The notes below the pieces were generated by a model. That model made no database searches, was not told the DNA's origin, and worked only from the letters and a program-made list of their open reading frames with translations. From the NCBI RefSeq assembly GCF_010723735.1, contig NZ_BLLB01000002.1, positions 1,612,001-1,676,000 on the forward strand: DNA of 64,000 nt, read 5' to 3'. Below, piece by piece: positions 44,031 through 53,298 of this stretch. Position 1 is the first letter of the stretch. Each line of letters begins with the position of its first letter. The position numbers and the translations under genes are program-made. Source of the DNA: Mycolicibacterium hippocampi. GTDB taxonomy: Bacteria; Actinomycetota; Actinomycetes; Mycobacteriales; Mycobacteriaceae.

Positions 44031-47000
44031 ATGATCGGTCCAGCTCTTCATGGGTTTCGCGTACTGGGCGCGCCGCTGCGCGCAGCCGTGGCGGGCACGC
44101 GGATGGCTGCGACCGCGACTGTCGCGATGGCCGCAGGCGGCACGGCCCTGTTGGGCGGTAGTGCGGTAGCCAGCGCGAGCAGGTCACTGGCCGGCGCCGC
44201 TCCTGATGTGGAGGCGTTGGCCCGCGCCGCGGTCGGCATGGCCATCGAATCGATCGGTGGGCCTCCCGTGAGGCGTAGCAGCGCCAACGGCGACCGGCAC
44301 TGGGTGGAGGTGCGCGGCTTGACGGGGCGCAACGCCGCGGCCACACAGGCAGATGTGCTCGCATCGGTGCGCTCGACTTCCGGCGTCCGGACGGCTTTCC
44401 TGAACCGATCCGTCGGCCGCATTGTGGTGACGGTGGACCCGGGGGGCCCCTCGACGGCTGGGCTCTGCCGGATCGTCGCCGACGCCGAGCGCCGCACCGT
44501 GGAGCCAGGCGCACGATCGGTGCCGGCGAGCCTGCCGGGGGATGATGCCGTTCTGGTGGCCCGTGCCGCGGCGGCGGTGAGCGCCGCGGCTGGGCTGGGG
44601 CTGTCACTGACAGGAACAGTGCTGCGGCTGCCGGGACTGCCGGATGCGGTCGCGGTGGCGCCCACATTGGTGGACTACACGCCAGTACTTCGCCGTCATG
44701 TCGAGCGACGTATCGGACCCGAAGGCACAGATTTGCTATTCGGCGTGGTGTCAGCGTCAACGGCGGCGCTGACGGTGTCCCCGACGACTGCGGCCGCCGA
44801 GGCTGCGACGCGGGCGATGCTTGCCGTCGAGGCGTGGAACGGGCGGCTGGCTTGGCGCCGACACGAACCCGAACTGGCCGCTGATGTAATGGCCGACGAC
44901 GCGGTCGTGGCACCGGCATCCGCGACAGTGGCCGACGGGCCTGCGGAACGCTATGCCGATCGAGCGGGACTGGCCGGCCTTGGAGCCGCCGCTCTGCTGG
45001 GCGGGTGGTCTCGGAACCTCAACACCGCAGGCGCTGCCGCTCTGGTGGCTGTTCCGAAACCCTTGCGGGCTAGTCGGGAGGCCTTCGGCTGCGCGATGAG
45101 TCGCGGTCTTTCCGCTCGGCATGACGCCCTGGTTCTGCGTCCGCGCGCGCTGCGGGCGCTCGACCGGATCGACGCGATCGTCATCGACCCGCGTTCGCTC
45201 TACACCGACGAGCTGATGGTGAGTCGCATCCGGGGGGTTACGAACTCCCACCGCGAGCAGGCATGGAACGCTGCCCGCGCTGTACTTGACGGGGGCGCCG
45301 CTCCTGGCTGGCACAAGCTGTCGACCACGCCCGAGGGTGGGCCTGGCCAGGCCTTGATCAGTCCGATCCGCGATCCGTATGCGCTGGCGCTGGTCACCGA
45401 GGCCCGCCGGACGCGGCCGCGGGTGGTCTCCATCGATGACGACGGATTACGTTCTCTGGCACAGGCGTTCGACGTTCTGCACCCTGTCTCCGGTTCGACC
45501 GATGCCGCGTTGGCCGCGGTGGTGGCCGACCTGAAGGCCGACGGTGCGACGGTTGCACTGCTCACCACGCCGGAGATGTCGGCTTCGCACGAGGCCGACA
45601 TCACCATCGGGGTGCTGCGCGATCACCAGCCGGCCCCCTGGGGTGCCGACGTGTTCGTTCCCGATCTCGTTGCGGCCTGGCGCCTGCTGCATGCGCTGCC
45701 GGCCGCGCGATCCGCCGCGAGCCGCGGCGTCAGGTTGTCGGCGCAGAGCACGGCGCTCGGTGCGCTGATGTTGATCCCCGGTGTGATCGGACACGGACCG
45801 GCGTCGATAAATGCCGGGGTCGCCGCGGGGCTCTGGGCGGGCTTCAGCTCCGGGGGAGGAGTCTTTCGCGCCGCGGTGCCCTCCCCGGAACCGGGTCACG
45901 ACTGGCATGCGCTGCCGCCGTCTGAGGTCCAGCGGTTGCTGCCCCGACCGCCCGAGCAAGTCGCGGGCGATCCGGGTCTCGGCCGCATCGCGTCGGCGGC
46001 ACCGGTTCGCACGTTGCGCGACGCTACGACCGGATCATGGCGACTGGCCCGGGATTTCCTGTCGGAGCTGCGTGCCGACCTGTCCGATCCGATCACACCG
46101 ATCTTGGTGACGGGCGCAGTGGCGAGCGCACTGCTCGGCTCGCCCCTGGATGCGGTGCTGGTAGGTGGCGTGTTGTTGGGGAACGCTGCCTTGTCGGCCG
46201 AGCAACAGCTGCACGCGGAACGTGTCCTTCGTCGTCTTCTGGCAGTGCAGGACCCATTGGCGCGTCGGCGCGTCGGACCGCTGAACAGCCGGCGCCACGA
46301 AAAGGTCGCCGCAGAGCGTCTGCGTCCCGGCGACATCATCGAGGTCCAGCCCGGTGAAGTGATCCCAGCCGATGCGCGGCTTATCGAAGCGTCCAACGTC
46401 GAAGTCGACGAGTCGTCACTGACTGGTGAATCACTACCGGTGCCGAAGCAGACGGAACCGACACCGGGTGCGCCGCTGGCGGAACGCAGCTGCATGCTTT
46501 TTGCCGGCAGCACGGTTGTTGCGGGATCAGCGCTTGGCGTCGTCACGGCGGTCGGTTCGCATTCGGAGATGCGCCGGGCGTTGGCGATGGCGCCGACGAA
46601 GTCGCGCGAGATCGGCCTTCAACACCAATTGAGTCGGATCACCGGGCGGGCGTTGCCGTGGAGTATGGCGGGCGGCGGCCTCGTCGGGCTGCTCAGTGTG
46701 CTGCGGGGTACCCCGCTACGCGAGGCCGTGGAAAGCGCCGTGGCTCTGACCGTGGCCGCTGTTCCCGAAGGCCTTCCATTGGTGGCCACCCTGGCTCAGC
46801 TGGCCGCCGCCCGCAAGCTCTCGGGTGAGTCGGTGCTGATCCGCAACCCGCACTCGATCGAGGCGCTGGCCCGTGTCCGTGTGGTGTGTTTCGACAAGAC
46901 CGGCACTCTCAGCGAAAACCGGCTGCAGGTGAAATCGGTACGTTCGGCGCCCGGCTATACGGCCGGGCAGGTGCTGGACGCGGCGGCAGGCACTGTCTTC

Positions 47001-48650
47001 GCCAGGGACGGACACCGTCCTGACCACGCCACCGACGCGGCGATCCTCACCGCGAGAGACGATGGCGCGTGGCGGCAAGCCGGCGACGAACCAGTGCCGG
47101 AAATCGCGCGCGAGGCGTTTCTGCCCTTCCAGTCGGGGCGCCCGTTCGCCGCAGCTCTCGTCGGCAACCGACTGATCATCAAAGGTGCCCCGGAGGTTCT
47201 GGGCTCGGCGGGGGCCGCTGGTAGCGATCCGCTGGTGCGCACGAGCGGTGAGATGGCCGCCGCCGGCCTGCGCGTTCTGGCGGTGGCCGAACGTGAACTC
47301 GACGCCGACCAGATCGCTGCTGCCGCAGCCGATTCGAGCGTCATGGAGGAGTTCTGTCGCGCTGAACTCTCCCCCGTCGGGCTGATCGGATTGGCCGACA
47401 CTCCACGTGCCAGCGCCCGCGACCTGTTGAAGCAGCTGGACGATCGCGGCATCGGGGTCCGGCTGATCACCGGGGATCACCCGGTCACCGCAACCGCCGT
47501 CGCCAACGAACTCGGTCTCGACGTCACCGAGGAGCAGGTGCTCACCGGCAGCGAATGGGAGGCGTTGTCGGCCGACGGGCAGGCCGACGCGGTCATGTCC
47601 CGGTATGTGTTCGCCCGGATGTCGCCCCAACACAAGATCGACGTGGTACAGACCCTCGAGCGGATCGGGATCGTCACCGCAATGGTCGGCGACGGCGCCA
47701 ACGATGCCGCAGCGATCCGGGCGGCCAGCGTCGGCATCGGGGTGGCGGCACGCGGTAGTGATCCCGCCCGGAGTGCCGCAGACGTGATCCTGCTCGACGG
47801 ACGCATCGAGGCACTACTCGACGCCCTCGACGAAAGTGAGCAGCTGTGGCGCCGGGTCCAGTCCGCCGTCTCGGTGCTTCTCGGTGGCAATGCCGGCGAA
47901 ATGCTCTTCGCGCTGATCACCAGCTTGCTGACGGGACGTTCGGTACTGAACGCCCGGCAGATGTTGCTGGTCAACATGCTGACCGACGCACTGCCCGCCG
48001 CGGCGCTGGCGGTGAGCTCGCAGGCAGGCACAGCGCAGGTCGAGCGTGACGAGGCCGCGCTGTGGCGCGCAATCGGGATTCGCGGCACCGCCACCACCAT
48101 CTCGGCCACGCTTGCGTGGTTGATGGCCGGCGCCACCATCGCGCCTCGCCGAGCTGCGACCGTAGCGTTGATCGGTTTGGTGTCCGCCCAGCTGGCGCAG
48201 ACCCTGGCCGACTCCCAAGACCACCTGGTTGTGTTGACGTCGGTCGGGTCATTCGCGGTGCTGGCAGCGGTGATCAGCACGCCTGGACTCAGCCAGCTGT
48301 TCGGGTGTACGCCTGTTGACCCGCTGGGCTGGGGTCAGGCTCTGCTGGCCACCGCTGTGGCCGCAGCGATGTCGGCGCTCGCCCCTGAATTGCTGGCGCG
48401 CGCATCGGAGATGGCCCGCACCGTCGTCGGTGCGCATGTCGACGACGACGATCCCTTCGGCGACGAGGTGGGTTCAGTCGTCGACGACGACAACGCCGAC
48501 GTTCACGAGGACAGCGTAGATCTCGCGAAGCGGCGGCGTCAGCAGGCGAACACCGACCATGATGAGGGCATCAGGGCCGGTGCCGCGCAGATAGTCACCC
48601 ATACAGCCAGGCAAACCCATGAGCATGACGAATCAGCGTCGCGCGACTGA
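44031..48650 (+). CDS. ctpI: Giant P-type ATPase, CtpI-like
   Basis: The protein has about 1,539 residues from ATG 44031. The C-terminal ~900 residues form a complete P-type ATPase: actuator with DESSLTGESLPVPK, AVPEGLPLVATLAQLAAA in helix 4, phosphorylation site VVCFDKTGTLSENRL, and MVGDGANDAAAIRAASVGIG. The N-terminal ~600 residues resemble a second, degenerate ATPase half in which the DKTGT site reads DAIVIDPRSLYTDEL. This architecture and size match M. tuberculosis CtpI (Rv0107c, ~1,632 residues). The tail is acidic (HVDDDDPFGDE, DDDNADVHEDS) and may bind metal. The cargo is unknown. Confidence 0.88.
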   Translation: MIGPALHGFRVLGAPLRAAVAGTRMAATATVAMAAGGTALLGGSAVASASRSLAGAAPDVEALARAAVGMAIESIGGPPVRRSSANGDRHWVEVRGLTGRNAAATQADVLASVRSTSGVRTAFLNRSVGRIVVTVDPGGPSTAGLCRIVADAERRTVEPGARSVPASLPGDDAVLVARAAAAVSAAAGLGLSLTGTVLRLPGLPDAVAVAPTLVDYTPVLRRHVERRIGPEGTDLLFGVVSASTAALTVSPTTAAAEAATRAMLAVEAWNGRLAWRRHEPELAADVMADDAVVAPASATVADGPAERYADRAGLAGLGAAALLGGWSRNLNTAGAAALVAVPKPLRASREAFGCAMSRGLSARHDALVLRPRALRALDRIDAIVIDPRSLYTDELMVSRIRGVTNSHREQAWNAARAVLDGGAAPGWHKLSTTPEGGPGQALISPIRDPYALALVTEARRTRPRVVSIDDDGLRSLAQAFDVLHPVSGSTDAALAAVVADLKADGATVALLTTPEMSASHEADITIGVLRDHQPAPWGADVFVPDLVAAWRLLHALPAARSAASRGVRLSAQSTALGALMLIPGVIGHGPASINAGVAAGLWAGFSSGGGVFRAAVPSPEPGHDWHALPPSEVQRLLPRPPEQVAGDPGLGRIASAAPVRTLRDATTGSWRLARDFLSELRADLSDPITPILVTGAVASALLGSPLDAVLVGGVLLGNAALSAEQQLHAERVLRRLLAVQDPLARRRVGPLNSRRHEKVAAERLRPGDIIEVQPGEVIPADARLIEASNVEVDESSLTGESLPVPKQTEPTPGAPLAERSCMLFAGSTVVAGSALGVVTAVGSHSEMRRALAMAPTKSREIGLQHQLSRITGRALPWSMAGGGLVGLLSVLRGTPLREAVESAVALTVAAVPEGLPLVATLAQLAAARKLSGESVLIRNPHSIEALARVRVVCFDKTGTLSENRLQVKSVRSAPGYTAGQVLDAAAGTVFARDGHRPDHATDAAILTARDDGAWRQAGDEPVPEIAREAFLPFQSGRPFAAALVGNRLIIKGAPEVLGSAGAAGSDPLVRTSGEMAAAGLRVLAVAERELDADQIAAAAADSSVMEEFCRAELSPVGLIGLADTPRASARDLLKQLDDRGIGVRLITGDHPVTATAVANELGLDVTEEQVLTGSEWEALSADGQADAVMSRYVFARMSPQHKIDVVQTLERIGIVTAMVGDGANDAAAIRAASVGIGVAARGSDPARSAADVILLDGRIEALLDALDESEQLWRRVQSAVSVLLGGNAGEMLFALITSLLTGRSVLNARQMLLVNMLTDALPAAALAVSSQAGTAQVERDEAALWRAIGIRGTATTISATLAWLMAGATIAPRRAATVALIGLVSAQLAQTLADSQDHLVVLTSVGSFAVLAAVISTPGLSQLFGCTPVDPLGWGQALLATAVAAAMSALAPELLARASEMARTVVGAHVDDDDPFGDEVGSVVDDDNADVHEDSVDLAKRRRQQANTDHDEGIRAGAAQIVTHTARQTHEHDESASRD

Positions 48651-48663
48651 ACAGGACACGAAC

Positions 48664-48957
48664 ATGTCGACAATGGCGCGATCGTTTCTGGCCTCGCACC
48701 GAGACGCTTCCAAGATGGTCGAGAAGGCCGAGAAGTTCTCGCTCCGCCTCCCTATCGTCGGTCGGGTGGGATTACCACCCCCTGACCAACTCGCGTTCTT
48801 CGGGGTGGTCGGCGGGCTCGCGGCGCTCGGGGTGATCGACTGGCCAGTGGCCTTGGCGATCGGCGCGGGCCAGGCCTTGATGGCCCGGCACTTCACCGGT
48901 CAACCCCCGGACGCTGCGGAGCCCGACAGTCCTGGGGCCGGCCGGGGGTGTGGCTGA
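48664..48957 (+). CDS. Small membrane protein downstream of ctpI
   Basis: This 97-residue protein (ATG 48664) follows the CtpI-like gene by 13 bases. It has one or two hydrophobic stretches (AFFGVVGGLAALGVIDWPVA, about residues 44-63) followed by AIGAGQALMARHF. It resembles small proteins found beside P-type ATPases in mycobacteria and may assist or modulate the pump. An in-frame ATG at 48619 overlaps ctpI but lacks a better ribosome site. I recognise no named family. Confidence 0.6.
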   Translation: MSTMARSFLASHRDASKMVEKAEKFSLRLPIVGRVGLPPPDQLAFFGVVGGLAALGVIDWPVALAIGAGQALMARHFTGQPPDAAEPDSPGAGRGCG

Positions 48958-48994
48958 TGTCTCAGCCGCGATGGTGAAAGTCCATCAGGCGCTC

Positions 48995-50857
48995 TCACAG
49001 CAGTTCGCCCAGCGACGATGCGGTGCCCGCCGGCGCGATCCGCACCAGCTCGCCTGGGTTGTATGTCAGCTGGTAGACGTTGCCGTCGGGCCCCTGCAGA
49101 AGCAGCACGGTCGAGCCGGCATCCGGATCGAAGTCCTGCGGATCGCCGCACGACGTGAACTCCGGCGTGCACGTCAGCACCTTGATCCAGCCCTGCACCA
49201 GGTCGGCGATGAAGACTTTGTTCAGATAGTCGGGGCCGAACGTGTCCCCGTCGTAGACCAGCACCGAGGTGATGGCCGCGCCGCTGCCGCGCGGATAGGT
49301 GTAGATCGGGTTGATCGACGAGCACGTGTTACAGACACCTTCGGCGTCCGGCCAGCCGTAGTCCCCGCCGGCCGTCACCAGGTTGACCTCCTCGAAGGAT
49401 GCCGCACCCACGTCGGCGACCAGCAGGCCGCCGCCCGGAGTGAACGTCAGCCGGAACGGATTTCGCAGTCCGTACGCGTAGAGCTGCGGCAGCGCTCCGG
49501 CGCCCAGATCCGGGTTGTCCGACGGTGTGGTGCCGTCGGGGTTGATCCGGATGATCTTGCCGTGCAGGTTCGTCAGGTTCTGCGAGTTCGACCCGGAACC
49601 GTTGTCACCTAGACCCCAGTACAGTTTGCCGTCCGGTCCGAAACCCAGCGCGCCGCCCTGATGGTTGAACGCCGCGGATTCGGTGGACTGCAGCAGCACC
49701 AGCTCCGAGCCGGCGGTGTTGCCGACCACCGTCACCCGCGACAACCGATTGCGCAGCGTCGAGGTGGTGTAGGCGACGTACAGGTGCCCGTTGGTGGCGA
49801 AGTCGGGGTCGACGGCCAGCCCGCTGACACCCCGCTCGCCGAGCGTGTTGACCGACAGCGTGATCAGCGGCTGCTCGCGCAGCACACCGTCCTCGACGAT
49901 CTTGATCGCGCCGCCCTTCTCGGCGACGACGATCCGGCCGTCCGGCAGGAACCGGCTGTCCACCGGCGTGTTCAGACCCGACACGACGACGGCGCGCTCG
50001 AAGCCGATGAACACGGTCTCGGTGGTGCGGTGGCCGCTGCTACCGAGAAGCCCGAAGGACAGCAGGTTGAGCAGACCGGCGAAGCCGTGGATGTGGAATC
50101 CGCTGCGGGCGTCGCTGACGGTGACGTCGAACCTGTCCTGTCCGGCGTACGACGCGCCGGGGGTGTAGGCAAAGGTGCCGTCAGGGTTGATCACCACGGT
50201 CCCGTGGGTGGGCCTGGTCGCGGTGTACGTCAGCCGGGTCGAGTCGGGGTCCTCGGCATGCAGGTCACCCACGATGCGACCTTCGACGACGGTGTTCTCG
50301 GCCGGGTCGTGATCCAGGGTGGGGCTCTGATTTTCGAAGAAACGCTCGAACGGGCTCGGTTCCTCCACGGCCGCAGCGACATTCGCGCTCAGGGTTGCTG
50401 CCGACTCGTCGGGGTCGACTTCCTCCTGTGAAGCGGACCGGGACTTCGGCGGTGCCTCGTCGGAAACCTCGGTGGGAGGATCACTTTCGATCTCCTCTCC
50501 AGGCGCCTCTTCGGCCTCTTCGGCTGCAGCATCCGAGTCGGCGTCGGCTTGCTCGGCTTGTTCGTCTGCCTCTGCTTCTGCGTGCGACTCCGCTTCGGAT
50601 TCAGTCGAACGCTTCGTCTCGGTGGTCTCGGCCGGACCCGCGTCGGTGCCCGGCGTCTGCGACGACTGCGACGACGAGGACGACGCCGAACTAGACGACG
50701 AAGCACCCCCATCCGAGTCCGACGTGTCCGCCGACGCCGCACCCGCTCCCGCGAGCACCGCCGCGCCGATCCCCAGAGCAAACGCCAATCCGCCGACCCG
50801 CCCGATGTAGCGACTCCCCGGCCGGTCCGTCCTCGCGATGGCTGCTGATCCCCCCAT
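48995..50857 (-). CDS. Secreted glucose/sorbosone-dehydrogenase-like beta-propeller protein
   Basis: The protein has about 620 residues from ATG 50857 (AAGGAGGCGAC upstream). A signal peptide (ALGIGAAVLAGAGAASA) is followed by a serine-rich and very acidic linker to about residue 150, then a VCBS/cadherin-like domain with VVINPDGTFAYTPGASYAG. The GSDH propeller spans about 270-600, with DSRFLPDGRIVVAEKGG, DPDFATNGHLYVAYTT, GKIIRINPDGTTPSDNP and YAYGLRNPFRLTF. GSDH enzymes oxidise sugars with PQQ; whether this one does is unknown. Two cysteine pairs (VCNTC; TCTPEFTSC) suggest disulfides outside the cell. Confidence 0.85.
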   Translation of the reverse strand: MGGSAAIARTDRPGSRYIGRVGGLAFALGIGAAVLAGAGAASADTSDSDGGASSSSSASSSSSQSSQTPGTDAGPAETTETKRSTESEAESHAEAEADEQAEQADADSDAAAEEAEEAPGEEIESDPPTEVSDEAPPKSRSASQEEVDPDESAATLSANVAAAVEEPSPFERFFENQSPTLDHDPAENTVVEGRIVGDLHAEDPDSTRLTYTATRPTHGTVVINPDGTFAYTPGASYAGQDRFDVTVSDARSGFHIHGFAGLLNLLSFGLLGSSGHRTTETVFIGFERAVVVSGLNTPVDSRFLPDGRIVVAEKGGAIKIVEDGVLREQPLITLSVNTLGERGVSGLAVDPDFATNGHLYVAYTTSTLRNRLSRVTVVGNTAGSELVLLQSTESAAFNHQGGALGFGPDGKLYWGLGDNGSGSNSQNLTNLHGKIIRINPDGTTPSDNPDLGAGALPQLYAYGLRNPFRLTFTPGGGLLVADVGAASFEEVNLVTAGGDYGWPDAEGVCNTCSSINPIYTYPRGSGAAITSVLVYDGDTFGPDYLNKVFIADLVQGWIKVLTCTPEFTSCGDPQDFDPDAGSTVLLLQGPDGNVYQLTYNPGELVRIAPAGTASSLGELL

Positions 50858-51027
50858 GTCGCCTCCTTGCGAACACCACCGCGAAGCCCCGCCTGCACCC
50901 GTGTTCAGCGATCGCCCACAGCTAGGCAAACTGTATTTCCGCCGACTTGCCGGCCACAGCGGTTTCGCCCGAAGGCCGGCAATCCGTCACATTCAGGTCA
51001 GCGGGTGCCCGCCGAACCGGTTGCGGT

Positions 51028-51456
51028 TCAGGTCGCCAGCGACTCGTCCAGCCAGCTGCGCAGCGCGGCCAGCGGTGCCGCGCCTGCTTTGCGGGCCAGG
51101 ACGCGGCCGTGGTCGATCAGCAACAACGTCGGAACCGCGCTCACGTCGAAACGCCGCGAGAGCCCCGGCGCGGCGTCGACGTCGATCTTGACGAGTTTGA
51201 GCCCACCGGCGCGTTCGCCGGCGAGCTGCTCCAGTGCCGGGCTCACCATGCGGCAGGGTCCACACCAAGTGGCCCACAGGTCGACGAGCACCGGCACCGA
51301 CGCGCTCTCCACGACATCGGTGAAGTCACCGTCGCCGGCCGAGGTGATCCACGGCAGCCACTGCCGGCACTGGCCGCAGCGTGGCCTGCCGCTCCCGCCG
51401 GCAGCAACACGGTTGCGCCGACCGCACTTCGGGCATGTCACGGTGCTGGTCGTCAT
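51028..51456 (-). CDS. Thioredoxin with N-terminal zinc ribbon (Trx2-like)
   Basis: The protein has about 142 residues from ATG 51456. The first 35 residues hold two CxxC pairs (TCPKCGRR and PRCGQCRQW), a zinc ribbon as in E. coli thioredoxin 2. The thioredoxin fold follows with the active site DLWATWCGPCRMVSP and the cis-proline in SAVPTLLLIDHG. It reduces protein disulfides in the cytoplasm. It lies between two unrelated minus-strand genes, with 28 bases to the acyltransferase gene upstream. Confidence 0.94.
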   Translation of the reverse strand: MTTSTVTCPKCGRRNRVAAGGSGRPRCGQCRQWLPWITSAGDGDFTDVVESASVPVLVDLWATWCGPCRMVSPALEQLAGERAGGLKLVKIDVDAAPGLSRRFDVSAVPTLLLIDHGRVLARKAGAAPLAALRSWLDESLAT

Positions 51457-51484
51457 GGATGACCCCTCTCTGCGCACAAGGCAT

Positions 51485-52750
51485 TCACCTCAACGCGGCG
51501 GTATGCAGTTCGGTGTAGGACGCCTCGATCCGGTCGGCGAGCCGGGCCACGTCCGGCAGCGCGTGCGGGTCGGTGCACAGGCCGATCCCGACGTCACCGG
51601 CGCACGAGATGGCCGAGATCCGCAGCGCGTGGTGCACGGCGGGCTCCGAGGACGAGAACAGGTGCAGCACCCGCCTGCCGGCGACACCGACGGACGCCCC
51701 AGGCCCGGGCACATTCGAGATGGCCACGCTGAACTCCCTGGCGCTGCCGGCCAGCCGTTGGGCGGCGGCACCGACATGCCGAAGCCGGCCGAGCGCGTGG
51801 AAGAGATCGAAGAGTTCCTCGGCGTCACCGAGTTGCTTGCGGCGGGCGGTCTCGGCGCGGATCAGGTCGAGCCGGGTCAGCGGATCCCTTTCTGCAAGCG
51901 GCAGATCGACGTTGATGAACGAGTCCCGGTTCCCCATGTCGGCTGCGGCCTCGTCACGGTGGTGCAGGCTCACGGGCACCTGGGCCCGCAGCCCGTGCAC
52001 CGCCGCCCCGTCCGGGCTCAGCCAGTCGCGCAGCCCACCGGCAACCACGGCCAGCAACACGTCGTTGACCGTCGCGCGGTCCGGTCGCGACGCGCCGACC
52101 GCCTTCAAGCCCGCGAGCGGCACCACGGTGAACGCGAGTTCGCGGGCGGCACCGACGGGCCGGTCGAACGGCGACCGCGGGACGGGCCGGCCGAGTTCCC
52201 GCAGCAGCGCCTCTGGCATCCGGCGTGCCTCGGTCAGCCGCGACGAAGCCGCGGCCCGGCCGGTGCCGACGCGTGCCGGCGGGTCGGGGTGGGGGTCGAA
52301 CAGCACCGAGTCCAGGAATCTGACCCCGGCGATCCCGTCCGCCATCGCGTGGTGGATGCGGGCCGCGATCACCTCGCGTCCGTCGGCCAGTGGTCCGATG
52401 ACGTCGAACGCCCACAGCGGCCGGCTGTGGTCGAGGTGCTCGGCCATCAACTCGCCGACGGTGTGCCACAGGTCGGTGGACGTGGCCCTGCGCCGGACGT
52501 GGGTGGTGATGTCGAAGTCGGGGTCGTGGGCCCACCGGGGCCCGTCACTGTCGTCGACCACCCGCTGGGTGGCGCGAGGTTGCCCGGCAAGCCGACCGGA
52601 GACGGTGCGGCGCAACCGGTTCAGGTCCAGCGGTTGCCCGCCCGGTTCGAGCACCATCAGCTTGAGGGTGTGGCCGGTGATGGCATCGGACTCCAGGCCC
52701 AGGATGCGCGCGTCGTCCTCGGACAACCGTTCGGCGTCCTCGCCCGTCAT
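51485..52750 (-). CDS. Wax ester synthase / diacylglycerol acyltransferase (WS/DGAT) family
   Basis: The protein has about 421 residues from ATG 52750, where the family N terminus (LSEDDARILGLES) begins; the frame stays open 24 codons further. The catalytic motif HHxxxDG appears as HHAMADG in ARIHHAMADGIAGVRFL. Other markers are NDVLLAVVAGGLRDWL, the ISNVPGPGASVGVAG segment and a C-terminal DVGIGLCTDPHALPD. Tgs-type enzymes esterify diacylglycerol or fatty alcohol with acyl-CoA to store lipid. All key residues are present. Confidence 0.9.
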   Translation of the reverse strand: MTGEDAERLSEDDARILGLESDAITGHTLKLMVLEPGGQPLDLNRLRRTVSGRLAGQPRATQRVVDDSDGPRWAHDPDFDITTHVRRRATSTDLWHTVGELMAEHLDHSRPLWAFDVIGPLADGREVIAARIHHAMADGIAGVRFLDSVLFDPHPDPPARVGTGRAAASSRLTEARRMPEALLRELGRPVPRSPFDRPVGAARELAFTVVPLAGLKAVGASRPDRATVNDVLLAVVAGGLRDWLSPDGAAVHGLRAQVPVSLHHRDEAAADMGNRDSFINVDLPLAERDPLTRLDLIRAETARRKQLGDAEELFDLFHALGRLRHVGAAAQRLAGSAREFSVAISNVPGPGASVGVAGRRVLHLFSSSEPAVHHALRISAISCAGDVGIGLCTDPHALPDVARLADRIEASYTELHTAALR

Positions 52751-52811
52751 CGGCACAGTATGAACGACGCCCGCGAGTCGCAGGCGAAGTCGGATCGGCC
52801 AAGATTGGGGC

Positions 52812-53294
52812 ATGGACGTCAACGAGGTGCTGTTGCCCGGCGTGGGGCTGCGCTACGAGTTCGACAACTCCGACGGTGATCGCATCGGCGTGGTCGCCAA
52901 ACGGGCCGGAGACTTCGAGGTGGTGCTGTACGCGGCCGAGGACCCCGACGTCGCCCAGCCGCTGTTCCACCTCAGCGTGGAGGAAGCCGAGGCGCTGGCG
53001 CAGATCCTGGGTGCCCCCCGCATCGCCGAACGGTTCGCCGACCTCACCCACGAGGTGCCCGGCCTCGATGCCGGCCAGGTGTCGGTGGACCCGGGTAGTC
53101 CCTACGCCGAACACCCTCTCGGTGACGCCCGGGTGCGCACCCGGACCGGGTCGTCGATCGTCGCGATCGTGCGCGACGAGGAGGTGCTGCCGTCACCCGG
53201 GCCCACCGACGTGCTGCGCGCCGGGGACGTCCTGGTCGTCATCGGAACCGCCGACGGCATCACCCAGGTCGAGCACATCTTCGACAAGGGCTGA
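52812..53294 (+). CDS. TrkA-C (RCK_C) regulatory protein of a cation antiporter
   Basis: The 160-residue soluble protein has an N-terminal alpha-beta part (GVGLRYEFDNSDGDRIGVVAK) and a C-terminal RCK_C domain with LGDARVRTRTGSSIVAIVRD and LRAGDVLVVIGTADGITQVE. It corresponds to KhtT of KhtTU-type K+/H+ antiporters, which gates the transporter in response to ligand. The antiporter gene follows after 4 bases, so the pair is co-translated. Confidence 0.9.
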   Translation: MDVNEVLLPGVGLRYEFDNSDGDRIGVVAKRAGDFEVVLYAAEDPDVAQPLFHLSVEEAEALAQILGAPRIAERFADLTHEVPGLDAGQVSVDPGSPYAEHPLGDARVRTRTGSSIVAIVRDEEVLPSPGPTDVLRAGDVLVVIGTADGITQVEHIFDKG

Positions 53295-53298
53295 GCAG

